From positions 1,076,001-1,140,000 of the forward strand of contig NZ_CP004021.1 of the NCBI RefSeq assembly GCF_001021085.1: a stretch of 64,000 nt of DNA, read 5' to 3'. The notes beneath the pieces were generated by a model. That model ran no database searches and was not told the DNA's origin. It saw nothing but the letters and a program-made list of their open reading frames with translations. Origin of the DNA: Candidatus Liberibacter africanus PTSAPSY (GTDB lineage: Bacteria; Pseudomonadota; Alphaproteobacteria; Rhizobiales; Rhizobiaceae). The position numbers and the translations under genes were made by a program. Each line of letters opens with the position of its first letter. Within the stretch, counting starts at the first letter, position 1. Positions 36,470 to 44,277 of this stretch are shown here, piece by piece.

Positions 36470-37003
36470 ATGATACAGTCTTTTATAACCGGAGGGGTGT
36501 TTAGGTTCTTGCTTCGTTTTATCCCGTCTGTGTTTGAAACGATAGCAGAACATGTGAAGTCCAAGCAATCAATAGAACATGATAAGTTAAAGCTTGAATT
36601 GGCGAAGATCAATGCAGAACAAATGAATTCCGATCAATCAATAGAACATGATAGGTTGAAGCTTGAATTGGCGAAGATCAATGCTGAGCACATGACTACT
36701 GTTGAAGGGATTAAAGCAGAAAAGCCCGTTAGATTGGCAAGGATTAATGAGCACAAACACAAAAGTGGCGTTCAATGGGTTGATGGCTTCACTGCTGTGG
36801 TTCGACCTGTTACAACTGTTTTTTGGATTATTTTTTATCCGTTATTAGTATGGTGGGGTGTGAAAGAGAACTTCATTGTTCAAAGTCCTCTCGCTGTTCT
36901 CACTTCGTTTGAACAAGAGATTATCGCTTGTATTCTTGGCTTTTGTATACCGATAAAATCGTGCAGAAGAAGAGAGTTAGAGGTTGAAAGAGGGCTAATA
37001 TAA
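36470..37003 (+). CDS. Holin-like membrane protein (3TM type), with internal repeats
   Basis: A 177-residue protein with a short N-terminal hydrophobic stretch (about 4-22), a charged coil holding two copies of SIEHDxLKLELAKINAEqM (about 35-77), and a C-terminal membrane part: WVDGFTAVVRPVTTVFWIIFYPLLVWW and ACILGFCIPI. The membrane part follows the pattern of the three-TM holins found in phages and gene-transfer agents. Those form lesions in the inner membrane for lysis or release, the likely ancestral role here. It is intact, with RBS-poor ATG at 36470. Confidence 0.6.
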   Translation: MIQSFITGGVFRFLLRFIPSVFETIAEHVKSKQSIEHDKLKLELAKINAEQMNSDQSIEHDRLKLELAKINAEHMTTVEGIKAEKPVRLARINEHKHKSGVQWVDGFTAVVRPVTTVFWIIFYPLLVWWGVKENFIVQSPLAVLTSFEQEIIACILGFCIPIKSCRRRELEVERGLI

Positions 37004-37054
37004 GTCCTCTTTCTGTATCAATGTATTAATTTTATCTTTTCTTTATGTTGTATT

Positions 37055-37333
37055 CTAATTTTTATTAGATTCTTTATCCTTATTAGATTCTTTATCCTTA
37101 TTATCAGTCTCTTTAGATTCTTTATTCTTATTAGCATTCTCTTTAGATTCTTTCTCCTTATTAGCAGTCTCTATAACTTGAATCTGTTCCATTGTTGGCC
37201 CATATGTATCTCGCCCAATAATCATACCCTTTCTATAAATATCCCTTGCAGATGTATCATTGTTTTCGCATTAAGCTAACCCACCAGCAACCAATAGGGC
37301 TGGCAAAATAGTTGTATATTTCGATATATTCAT
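37055..37333 (-). pseudogene. Lipoprotein gene with a stop codon at the lipobox
   Basis: From ATG 37333 the frame encodes a signal peptide (MNISKYTTILPALLVAGGLA), then TAA at 37271-37273 exactly before a Cys codon, then CENNDTSARDIYRKGMIIGR and a repetitive tail of ESKE/NKDKESN units to TAG at 37055. Without the stop it would be a 92-residue lipoprotein with a charged low-complexity tail. The tail is internally repeated at DNA level (TTAGATTCTTTATCCTTA units). Confidence 0.6.
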
Positions 37334-37702
37334 TATTAAAATTCCTATATAGTAAACATAAATAAAAAAGTTGTAATAAATAAAAAAGTTGTAATAATAA
37401 TGCTATACACACTATATACATGATTGATTTAATTCCATATTAATGAGAGAAAATACGATGGCATACTCTTTCATGCCTCCGTTTGGAGTATTGGCTACAT
37501 TATAATTTTAATTTTTTCCCACGCCTTTCCTTTTTTATGAGAACTAAAAAAGGTGTACAATTAGGGAATATTTTCACTTAATAATAATAATCTTAAGCTG
37601 AGGAATAAGAATAAGAATAAGTAGGTGAGGGGAAAATACAATGGCATCTACGGAAGTTAAAAATAGCACTAACAAACATAACGATGAAAAAGATAGCCCT
37701 TA
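37334..37702. other. AT-rich gap with a short ORF cut by the hemF inverted repeat
   Basis: No intact gene. ATG 37641 starts a frame (MASTEVKNSTNKHNDEKDSP...) preceded by GTGAGGGG-type text, but it runs into the inverted hemF copy at about 37703 and stops at 37721. So it is the 5' end of a gene severed at the repeat junction. A 17-bp tandem repeat (AATAAAAAAGTTGTAAT) lies near 37360-37398. Confidence 0.4.
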
Positions 37703-37887
37703 TTCTAATGTTTCCAATTGAGAACAAATAATATCCTGAAGATTCTTAAACTTTTTTTGAGATTTTTTTTGTGTTCTTCAATATCACCTGGCAGACTTAA
37801 TTCTATTTCACTAAGATTCATCCCTTAAGTCACTTTACATTTTTTAGAGTTATAACTTTAAAAGAAGCAACTGATTAATTTACAATC
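37703..37887 (-). repeat. Inverted copy of the hemF promoter and 5' end
   Basis: Its reverse complement matches 40748-40934 over about 186 bp with two or three substitutions and one A fewer in the CACAAAAAAAA tract. It contains the sequence upstream of hemF, the hemF ATG and about 40 codons. The lost A frameshifts the coding part. The two copies face each other and bracket the segment 37.89-40.75 kb. Confidence 0.93.
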
Positions 37888-37954
37888 GTTCAAATTGCAT
37901 CCATAAAAACCATTTATCTTTTCTTGTAACTAATTGCTTAATACTAGAGCATAA

Positions 37955-38238
37955 CTTAAGGATGATATAGCTAAAGTTACAACAGAAGTAGCTGGCGTTA
38001 GAATAGAAATAGCTAACGTTAGAACGGATATAGCCAATATTAGAACAGAATTTAAGCAGAATAGATCTAACGTTAGAACAGAAATATCTGACGTTAAATT
38101 AAAATGGAAATTAAGCAAGATATATCTTATATTAAAATAGAAATTAGAGACTATTTGCAAAAGCACTTTAGATGGTTTTTGAGAATATTTATCACTACAG
38201 TGTTGTCACTAATAGGAACATTGTACAAATTAATTTAG
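37955..38238 (+). pseudogene. Heptad-repeat coiled-coil protein with C-terminal membrane anchor, frameshifted
   Basis: The frame reads a near-perfect heptad series (DIAKV TTEVAGV RIEIANV RTDIANI RTEF ... RTEISDV), shifts at about 38100, and continues as EIKQDISYIKIEIRDYLQKH and then a membrane helix (RIFITTVLSLIGTLYKLI) to TAG at 38236-38238. The plan, coil then tail anchor, resembles DUF1640/CCDC90-type and Bdr-like membrane coiled-coil proteins; relation by descent is not shown. The start is missing, and the left end lies near the inverted hemF copy. Confidence 0.55.
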
Positions 38239-38279
38239 ACATTAATCAAAAAAAATACCTATTGAGCAGGTAATATATT

Positions 38280-39125
38280 CTACTCAATGATCTCTTGGAG
38301 ATAATGCCATGTTATATAATAACCGTCTATTTTACCTACCACTGCCCAAAGTTTGCGTATATCTCTTCATTGGAGGAGCAATCTTTGAAATGTTATATGC
38401 AGAACTTGAAAGATAAGCAACAGAGTTCTCATTAGGATATGCCCAATACATACTTTTGTTTTCACCTGAGATATATCCGAAATTTCTATTAATACTTAAC
38501 CTTGCACACCTTACCGACAGTTCTCCCCCTTATCAAAGCTTTAATTTTGATCATCTAACAAGTTGCCATTCAAGAAAAACATATCCTGTGTCGGTGAGAG
38601 TCATCCAGCCACCGTTAGCAGGATTCCCTGTCATAGCCATATGTCCATCTTGGTACAATCTTGCTATTTTTTCCCCTTTTAAATTTTTAGATGTTATCTC
38701 TGATAGATTATTCTTCTCAGTAACTTGTAAAACCAAATCATCATCAAAAGTAAATCTTTTTTTTACAGGTTCTACTAATTTTATTCTACTTACAAGATCT
38801 TTTAATCAGGAATTTAATACGTCGTTTTCTTCTTTAAGTTTATTTATTTTTACATTCAATTTTAAACTTTTAGCTCCATACAATCATCAATTAATTCCAC
38901 AAAAGATTTGGCATGAACCTTTTAAGGGGATTTAGCTATATATTTTACCCCCCTCAAATATATAAAGCTTATCACCTTTACTCTATTCGTAATTAGGGAT
39001 TAATTCACCTTGTCAGTATCAATAGTATAATCTTTCCCATAGGACAAAGTAATAGTTCTATCTTTACTGATTAATTATGCTCTGACTGTTGTAGTATCTT
39101 AAAAATATCAGGAGGATATTGTAAT
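38280..39125 (-). pseudogene. Decayed phage structural-type gene
   Basis: Minus-strand pieces in changing frames: DTTTVRA, LISKDRTITLSYGKDYTIDT, SLITN, a coil LKLNVKINKLKEENDVLNS, LKDLVSRIKLVEPVKKRFTF, then MAMTGNPANGGWMTLTDTGY, INRNFGYISGENKSMYWAYP and VGKIDGYYITWHYLQE. Stops and frameshifts separate them. The content suggests a tail-fibre or other virion protein, but no family can be named. The open frame on the opposite strand here is a shadow. Confidence 0.45.
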
Positions 39126-39193
39126 TAGTAGTTCCGCAAATCTATGTTATAGAACGTTCTTAAGTATTACTTGTGGGTAATTCATTTATTGCC

Positions 39194-39754
39194 TCAATAA
39201 AAGAAACAAAACCACCAATAAACAAGAGGGGGTGAAAAGAACAAAACAATAAAAAACCATAAAAAAAACCTCCTAAACCCCCAAGTCACTATCATCATTG
39301 TTGTTGCTTCCACATTTTTACTTGTCCCATCAGTCAAAGTCTTCATCTCTATCCAAGCGTGCTTAACGACAAAATCAATATAATCATAGGAATTATGGTT
39401 AGGGGAGTCATCTAAAATATCAGAATATTTCTTAGAGATACTAGGGCTTGGATTGTCTAGTAATTTCTGAAGATTTAAATAGCACTTCCTGTATTCATCG
39501 GATGACTTAATAAGACCCAAGCCTAAAGAAATATAAGGTGCAAATAAGCCAATCATAGAAAAAAAAGCTCCAACCTCAGAGGAATATGATCCGTGAAAAA
39601 CTCTAAAAAGATGAACAGATAAGGAAGCAATAGAATAATAAAACCCTAAAATCCATAAAATAGTGTTCATGGTTCTCCTCTTAGACTCAGCAACCATGCG
39701 AACTTTAGAAGTAAGCCATATCTTATTCGCAATGTATGTTTTATATTCAATCAT
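39194..39754 (-). CDS. SLATT-type membrane protein (putative phage-defence effector)
   Basis: A 186-residue protein with the layout of SLATT (SMODS- and SLOG-associating two-TM) effectors. It opens with a basic helix (ANKIWLTSKVRMVAESKRRT), has two close membrane helices (about 28-50 and 62-82), then a cytoplasmic helical part starting SSDEYRKCYLNLQKLL and a further hydrophobic C-terminal helix. SLATT proteins are thought to act as membrane-damaging effectors in nucleotide-signalling or RT-based defence systems. No nucleotidyltransferase, SLOG or reverse transcriptase gene is visible nearby, so it appears orphaned. Its start overlaps the end region of a small upstream ORF. Confidence 0.6.
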   Translation of the reverse strand: MIEYKTYIANKIWLTSKVRMVAESKRRTMNTILWILGFYYSIASLSVHLFRVFHGSYSSEVGAFFSMIGLFAPYISLGLGLIKSSDEYRKCYLNLQKLLDNPSPSISKKYSDILDDSPNHNSYDYIDFVVKHAWIEMKTLTDGTSKNVEATTMMIVTWGFRRFFLWFFIVLFFSPPLVYWWFCFFY

Positions 39755-39757
39755 TTA

Positions 39758-39976
39758 TTATCTTTTTCTCCTACGATTTCGAAGAATTTTATCTTTCTTA
39801 AAGATGATCTTAGTAGGGGGCTTCTTGAGTTTTCTAAGCTTTTCAAAACAATATTGACCTATCTTTTCAAACCTATCCATAAGAGAATCCATAATTCCTA
39901 TAAAAGTATCAATAAGTCTTCCATATGAATTTATTAATGAATATATAAATGTAGCTATAAAAGAAGAAAAGCACAA
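39758..39976 (-). CDS. Small ORF upstream of the SLATT gene, unknown
   Basis: A 72-codon frame ending 3 nt before the SLATT ATG. The product has a weakly hydrophobic amphipathic N-terminal half (FIATFIYSLINSYGRLIDTF) and a very basic end (KLRKLKKPP ... LRNRRRKR). It starts with TTG, or with an internal ATG at MDSLMDRFEK, so the start is doubtful. The tight spacing suggests co-translation with the SLATT gene. No family recognised. Confidence 0.35.
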   Translation of the reverse strand: MCFSSFIATFIYSLINSYGRLIDTFIGIMDSLMDRFEKIGQYCFEKLRKLKKPPTKIIFKKDKILRNRRRKR

Positions 39977-40431
39977 ATATTGATACCCTTACGATTAAAG
40001 TAAAAGCCTTAAGGATGTAATTGGTAATACTTATGCCTGTAATATCAATTCATTCCTTCTTTATTTATAAATTATTGTAAATACGGATATTTCCTATATC
40101 TTTAAAAACCCGTTCAAAGCGTGCACTTGTCTTTCAAATCGCACATCCATTTTTATAAGATATTCTAGCTACTTTATTTTTTAGTCAAGCACAGTTTTTC
40201 TTTCGAGCAGGATTAAACTATACTCCATAAGGTCAGAGATACATTTTCCATCTTGTTCCACATCCTAATGTAGTGATAAAAAACATTTAAAATCAATAAA
40301 AAAAGCATTTTAAAGCAATAAATTTTTTAATTATGAATTTAATATCTTGCACGTGAAGTCAGCCTTACCCTTTAAAAAGTGCAACCAAATACTATAAAAA
40401 ATACAGTTAAATCAAATGGTTAAACTTTTTC
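39977..40431. other. Gap between SLATT unit and tRNA-Thr, nothing identified
   Basis: 455 bp of AT-rich DNA with stops in all frames. I see no gene, repeat array or clear terminator. It would contain any promoter of the leftward SLATT unit. Confidence 0.4.
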
Positions 40432-40507
40432 TGGTGCCCCCGACAGGACTCGAACCCGTTACCTCCTGATTACAAATCAGGCGCTCTACCTGCTGAGCTA
40501 CAAGGGC
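40432..40507 (-). tRNA. tRNA-Thr (anticodon UGU)
   Basis: A 76-nt cloverleaf on the minus strand with acceptor pairing GCCCTTG/CGGGGGC, discriminator A and encoded CCA. The anticodon arm is CTGAT-TTGTAAT-CAG-type with anticodon TGT, and the T arm has GGTTCGAGTCC. It lies within the segment bracketed by the inverted hemF copies and beside the prophage remnant, a common kind of integration neighbourhood. Confidence 0.97.
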
Positions 40508-40747
40508 CCATCGACAATCGTACTACCGCATTAATAAATAAAAATCAAGAAATTATAAGTTTTTATAAACATAATATACTTGGTATTATGACGTAAATAG
40601 CTTTTCTGCATTTAAAAATTAAAAATGTTGTACAATATCTTGATATGATAATGTTTATATAGTGTTTAAATAACATATATTCTAAAACAAAATGACCGCG
40701 AATAAATAAGATATAAAGAGATACAATTGTTTTACAATTTTCAACAA

Positions 40748-40934
40748 AAATTGTAAATTGATCAGTTGCTTCTTTTAAAGTTATAACTCTAAAAAATGTA
40801 AAGTGACTTAAGGGATGAATCTTAGTGAAATAGAATTAGGTCTGCCAGATGATATTGAAGAACACAAAAAAAAATCTCAAAAAAAGTTTAAGAATCTTCA
40901 GGATATTATTTGTTCTCAATTGGAAACATTAGAA
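40748..40934 (+). repeat. hemF 5' region, right arm of the inverted repeat
   Basis: This is the genuine upstream region and first ~40 codons of hemF, and matches 37703-37887 in inverse orientation. See the left arm for the differences. Confidence 0.93.
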
Positions 40935-41743
40935 AATGAAATAAGAGAAAATTCGACAGATATCCCTTATTCAGATCTTTTCCAAGTAAAACATTGGTTA
41001 CGCGATAAAAATAAACAAAAAGATCTAGGGGGGGGATGTATAGCAACGTTGTGTGGTGGAAAAGTATTTGAAAAAGCTTCTGTTATGACATCGACAGTTT
41101 ACGGAGATTTATCTCCAAAGTTTAGAGATCAAATACCGGGAACTTTACAAAACCCATATTTTTGGGCAACAGGTATTTCGGTGATTGTCCATCCTTATAA
41201 TCCTTATGTCCCTACAGTACATTTTAATCTACGCATGATTATCACTGGCGCTTATTGGTTTGGTGGAGGAATTGATCTAACTCCATTTTTAGAATCTCGT
41301 CGCAACCTCAATGATCCAGATGTGATACTCTTCCATGATATTTTAAAAAAAATGTGTGATCAGCATATAGTGGGCTGATTATAAGAAATATAAAGATTGG
41401 GTGTGATCGATATTTTTATCTACCACATCGACAAGAATCACGCGGTGTTGGAGGGATATTTTTTGATCATTTGCATTCTTCGCAAAAAATAGGGGGGATT
41501 GATGCAGATTTCTCTTTTGTCTCTAATGTCGGAGATTGTTTTGTCAACCTTTATTCATTATTAGTCCGTCGAAATTATCGTCATTTATTTACTGAACAGG
41601 ATCGTCAAGAGCTATTAAAACGTCGTGGACGATATGTAGAATTTAATCTTCTTTACGATAAAGGAACGAATTTTGGATTTCAAACAGGAGGTAATGTAGA
41701 AAGTATTTTGGCATCTATGCCTCCCATAGTTTCTTGGCCATAG
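40815..41743 (+). pseudogene. hemF: Coproporphyrinogen III oxidase (aerobic), broken by two frameshifts
   Basis: HemF oxidises coproporphyrinogen III in heme synthesis. Frame one (40815-41378) covers the N-terminal two-thirds with GGGCIATLCGGKVFEKA, VHFNLRMI and WFGGGIDLTPF. A one-base shift near 41367-41372 leads to ADYKKYKDW, and an extra G in GGG (41399-41401) leads to [20 protein letters not shown] and on to the normal end [15 protein letters not shown]. All expected segments exist, so two single-base insertions disable an otherwise complete gene, unless they are sequencing errors. ung follows after 33 nt. Confidence 0.88.
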
Positions 41744-41776
41744 TAAATCAATTCAAGAGCATATAAGGAAAATAAG

Positions 41777-42460
41777 ATGGAAGAAGTGAAAATCCACGAA
41801 AGTTGGAAAGTTTTGCTAGAAAATCATTTTCAAAGTGATTATATGCACAATTTAAAAAAATTTCTTATTTCTGAAAAAAGAAAAGGAAAAAAAATATTTC
41901 CCCGAGGATCTCATTACTTCCGTGCTTTTGATATCACTCCTTTTAACAAGGTGAAAGTTGTCATCATAGGGCAAGATCCTTATCATGGTTATGGTCAGGC
42001 ACATGGATTGTGTTTTAGTGTTCCTGTTGGAACCCGTATTCCTCCATCTCTTGTTAATGTTTACAAAGAACTAAAAGAAGATATTAATTTCATTCCTCCT
42101 GCGCATGGTTTTTTAGAACATTGGGGATATGAAGGTGTATTATTATTAAACGCTGTATTAACAGTTGAAGAAGGACATGCTGCTTCTCATAGAGGAAAAG
42201 GATGGGAAAAATTCACAGATTCCGTTATTGATTTGATTAATAATAAGCGTAAAAATATAGTTTTCATGTTGTGGGGAGCTGCTTCTCAAAAAAAACAAGA
42301 TATTTTAGACCATAAAAGACATCTTGTTCTTAAGGCTGCACATCCATCTCCATTATCAGCTCACCATGGTTTTTTTGGTTGTCGTCATTTTTCTAAAGCT
42401 AATCAATATCTTAAAGAACACGGGCAGACATCTATTAATTGGCAACTACCATTGTTATAG
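41777..42460 (+). CDS. ung: Uracil-DNA glycosylase
   Basis: Removes uracil from DNA. The 227-residue enzyme has the family 1 motifs: GQDPYHGYGQAHGLCFSV with catalytic Asp67, LLLNAVLTV, and HPSPLSAHHGF with His189. Length and motifs are normal. It has an AAGGAAAATAAG ribosome site and follows the broken hemF gene. Confidence 0.97.
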   Translation: MEEVKIHESWKVLLENHFQSDYMHNLKKFLISEKRKGKKIFPRGSHYFRAFDITPFNKVKVVIIGQDPYHGYGQAHGLCFSVPVGTRIPPSLVNVYKELKEDINFIPPAHGFLEHWGYEGVLLLNAVLTVEEGHAASHRGKGWEKFTDSVIDLINNKRKNIVFMLWGAASQKKQDILDHKRHLVLKAAHPSPLSAHHGFFGCRHFSKANQYLKEHGQTSINWQLPLL

Positions 42461-42664
42461 TAGATGGGTATTCGCCAGTAGATTTTTTCATTATACATCT
42501 CTAAAGATAAATCATACAAGGATATGGAGTTTATCGTCATTTGCTCTTATTAACATTAAGTAATTTTTTTAACCAAAAAATTTTGTTAATACCTTGCCAA
42601 AGTAATAAAAATAAATTAAAAAGCGTATTTAGAACAAAAACTATCTTATTCATAGAAAGGAATA

Positions 42665-42895
42665 ATGGTTTTGTGGTTAAAAATAATCAATAATTTGATC
42701 AATAAAATATGGTCTCTGTCAATTGTACCTCTTATTCCAACAGAGTTTATCCGTAATCATACTAAAATATCATCTATTTTATGTAATAATTATCGGCATT
42801 CTATAAAGAGAGTGTTTGTTTGTTTTGTTTTTGTGATATTTATGATATTGTTGTATGAATTTATTCCTAATTTTGATTTATTTTGTTTACATTAA
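42665..42895 (+). CDS. Small protein with one membrane helix (76 aa), unknown
   Basis: ATG 42665 has a good AAGGA ribosome site. The product has a positively charged middle (NYRHSIKR) and a C-terminal membrane helix (VFVCFVFVIFMILLYEFI). No family recognised. It stands alone between ung and rnhB. Confidence 0.45.
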   Translation: MVLWLKIINNLINKIWSLSIVPLIPTEFIRNHTKISSILCNNYRHSIKRVFVCFVFVIFMILLYEFIPNFDLFCLH

Positions 42896-43504
42896 TATAT
42901 CTAATAATGCAATTTTATTGAAATTATATCATTAGAATTTTTCCCCTATTGTTAGTTATACATCTCTTACTGTTGGGGGGGGAGATACGTATACTTTGCT
43001 ATATTTCTTTTGTTTTTGTCTTGGTAAATGATGATACAATAAAGAACAACGAAGATGATTCCCGTATTATAAAATGTGTTGACAATTACCATAATTGCGG
43101 AATCGGATGAAGTAGAAAGTATTTTATTTCAATATGAATTGGGAATAATTCCTGTAAAGTTTATTGATATGAATGAAAGACAAGCAATTGAATATGTCAT
43201 CATGCATATTTATTAGGAAAATTGATATCAAGGTCTAGTATTGAAAAAAGTATAATTGAAAAAAGTATAATGACTCGCAAAGAATTTTCTGCATCTATGA
43301 ACAAAAAAATGCAGTAACCAAAAAGCTGGGCTAAGGATGATTTTTCATTCGTATCTCAGTTTTAATATGATAAGATCGCAAAAAGTTAAAAATAAGGACA
43401 ATGGGTTTTGATCTTTTATGAAGAGTAATGTGTTAAAAAAAAATTAATACTATGAACATAGTGTGATCAAACATCTTTCATATAAAATATAGTATATCAG
43501 TGTA
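42896..43504. other. Gap with a possible decayed small gene
   Basis: No complete gene. A GTG-started frame at about 43077 (LTITIIAESDEVESILFQYE ... AIEYVIMHIY) runs 47 codons, and a continuation in another frame (LGKLISRSSIEKS ... SASMNKKMQ) reaches 43317, which suggests a frameshifted small gene. A run of nine G lies near 42975-42984, and a 15-bp tandem repeat (ATTGAAAAAAGTATA) near 43240-43270. Confidence 0.35.
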
Positions 43505-44161
43505 ATGGATATCTTAGTCAAAGAAAATATTTCTTCTTATCTCATAACCCCTAAAAAGCCACATTTTGAATTTGAAACAATAATACAAGAAAAAAATATG
43601 TGGCCAGTAGCAGGAATAGATGAGGTAGGGCGTGGTGCTATTGCAGGACCTGTTGTGGTAGCAGCTATTATTCTTGATCCAAATAACATTCCTGATGATA
43701 TTAATGATTCAAAAAAAATGTCACAGAAAAAAAGAGAAGAATTATATGAAAAAATTATGAGTAGTGCAGTTGTTTCCATCGCTTCTGCCAGCAGTCAGTA
43801 TATTGATCAGCATAATATTCATAAAGCTACCCTTGATACAATGTGTCGTGTTGTAAAAAATTTGCCGGTTATTCCACAATCTGTTCTTATCGATGGACGA
43901 AGTATTCCTGAACATTTACCATGCCAAGCATTTTCCATTATCAAGGGGGATTCTATTTCTTTATCTATTGCTGCAGCATCTATTATAGCTAAGGTCACAC
44001 GTGATCGTTTTATGAAGATGGCTCATAAAAAATATCCAGAGTATGGATTTGATTCTCATGTAGGATATCCAACAGTAAAACATCGACAAGTTATACGCGA
44101 AAAGGGACCTAGTCGCATTCATAGAATGACATTTCGTCCATTACATAATTTATCTATCTAA
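43505..44161 (+). CDS. rnhB: Ribonuclease HII
   Basis: Degrades RNA in RNA-DNA hybrids and initiates removal of single ribonucleotides. The 218-residue enzyme has AGIDEVGRGAIAGPVV (Asp39, Glu40), NDSKKMSQKKRE, and SIIAKVTRDRFMKMAHKKYP ending in the conserved HRMTFRPL tail. A partial copy of its 5' end sits at 16.5 kb. Confidence 0.96.
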   Translation: MDILVKENISSYLITPKKPHFEFETIIQEKNMWPVAGIDEVGRGAIAGPVVVAAIILDPNNIPDDINDSKKMSQKKREELYEKIMSSAVVSIASASSQYIDQHNIHKATLDTMCRVVKNLPVIPQSVLIDGRSIPEHLPCQAFSIIKGDSISLSIAAASIIAKVTRDRFMKMAHKKYPEYGFDSHVGYPTVKHRQVIREKGPSRIHRMTFRPLHNLSI

Positions 44162-44197
44162 AATTTTAGTACGTTTTTATTAACAGTAATTACACTC

Positions 44198-44230
44198 CTC
44201 ATAGATATATTTAAATTTAATATCTATGAG
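44198..44230. terminator. Hairpin between rnhB and the outer membrane protein gene
   Basis: CTCATAGATAT (44198-44208) pairs with ATATCTATGAG (44220-44230) around an 11-nt AT loop. It lies between two convergent genes and is probably a shared terminator, although the T-run after it is poor. Confidence 0.55.
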
Positions 44231-44277
44231 AAGTATCAGATCAATTAGAAAAAATTTTTTATATCATAATCAAATGA

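Noticed and set aside
31323..37333. Stop-codon recoding in the prophage as an explanation for in-frame stops
   Set aside because: TAA and TAG both occur in the prophage genes and TGA in uvrD, and several of the same genes also carry frameshifts. Recoding would affect one codon consistently.
38456..38935. A 159-codon plus-strand ORF
   Set aside because: The opposite strand shows more natural protein text (GNPANGGWMTLTDTGYVF); the plus-strand frame has serine/phenylalanine-rich shadow composition and no ribosome site.
39194..39976. A complete CBASS or RT-based defence operon
   Set aside because: Only the SLATT-like gene and a 72-codon ORF are present; no nucleotidyltransferase, SLOG or reverse-transcriptase motif was found in either direction.
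41361..41403. Programmed frameshifting in hemF
   Set aside because: Two separate one-base shifts in an enzyme gene, with no slippery heptamer and stem at either site; mutation or sequencing error is simpler.
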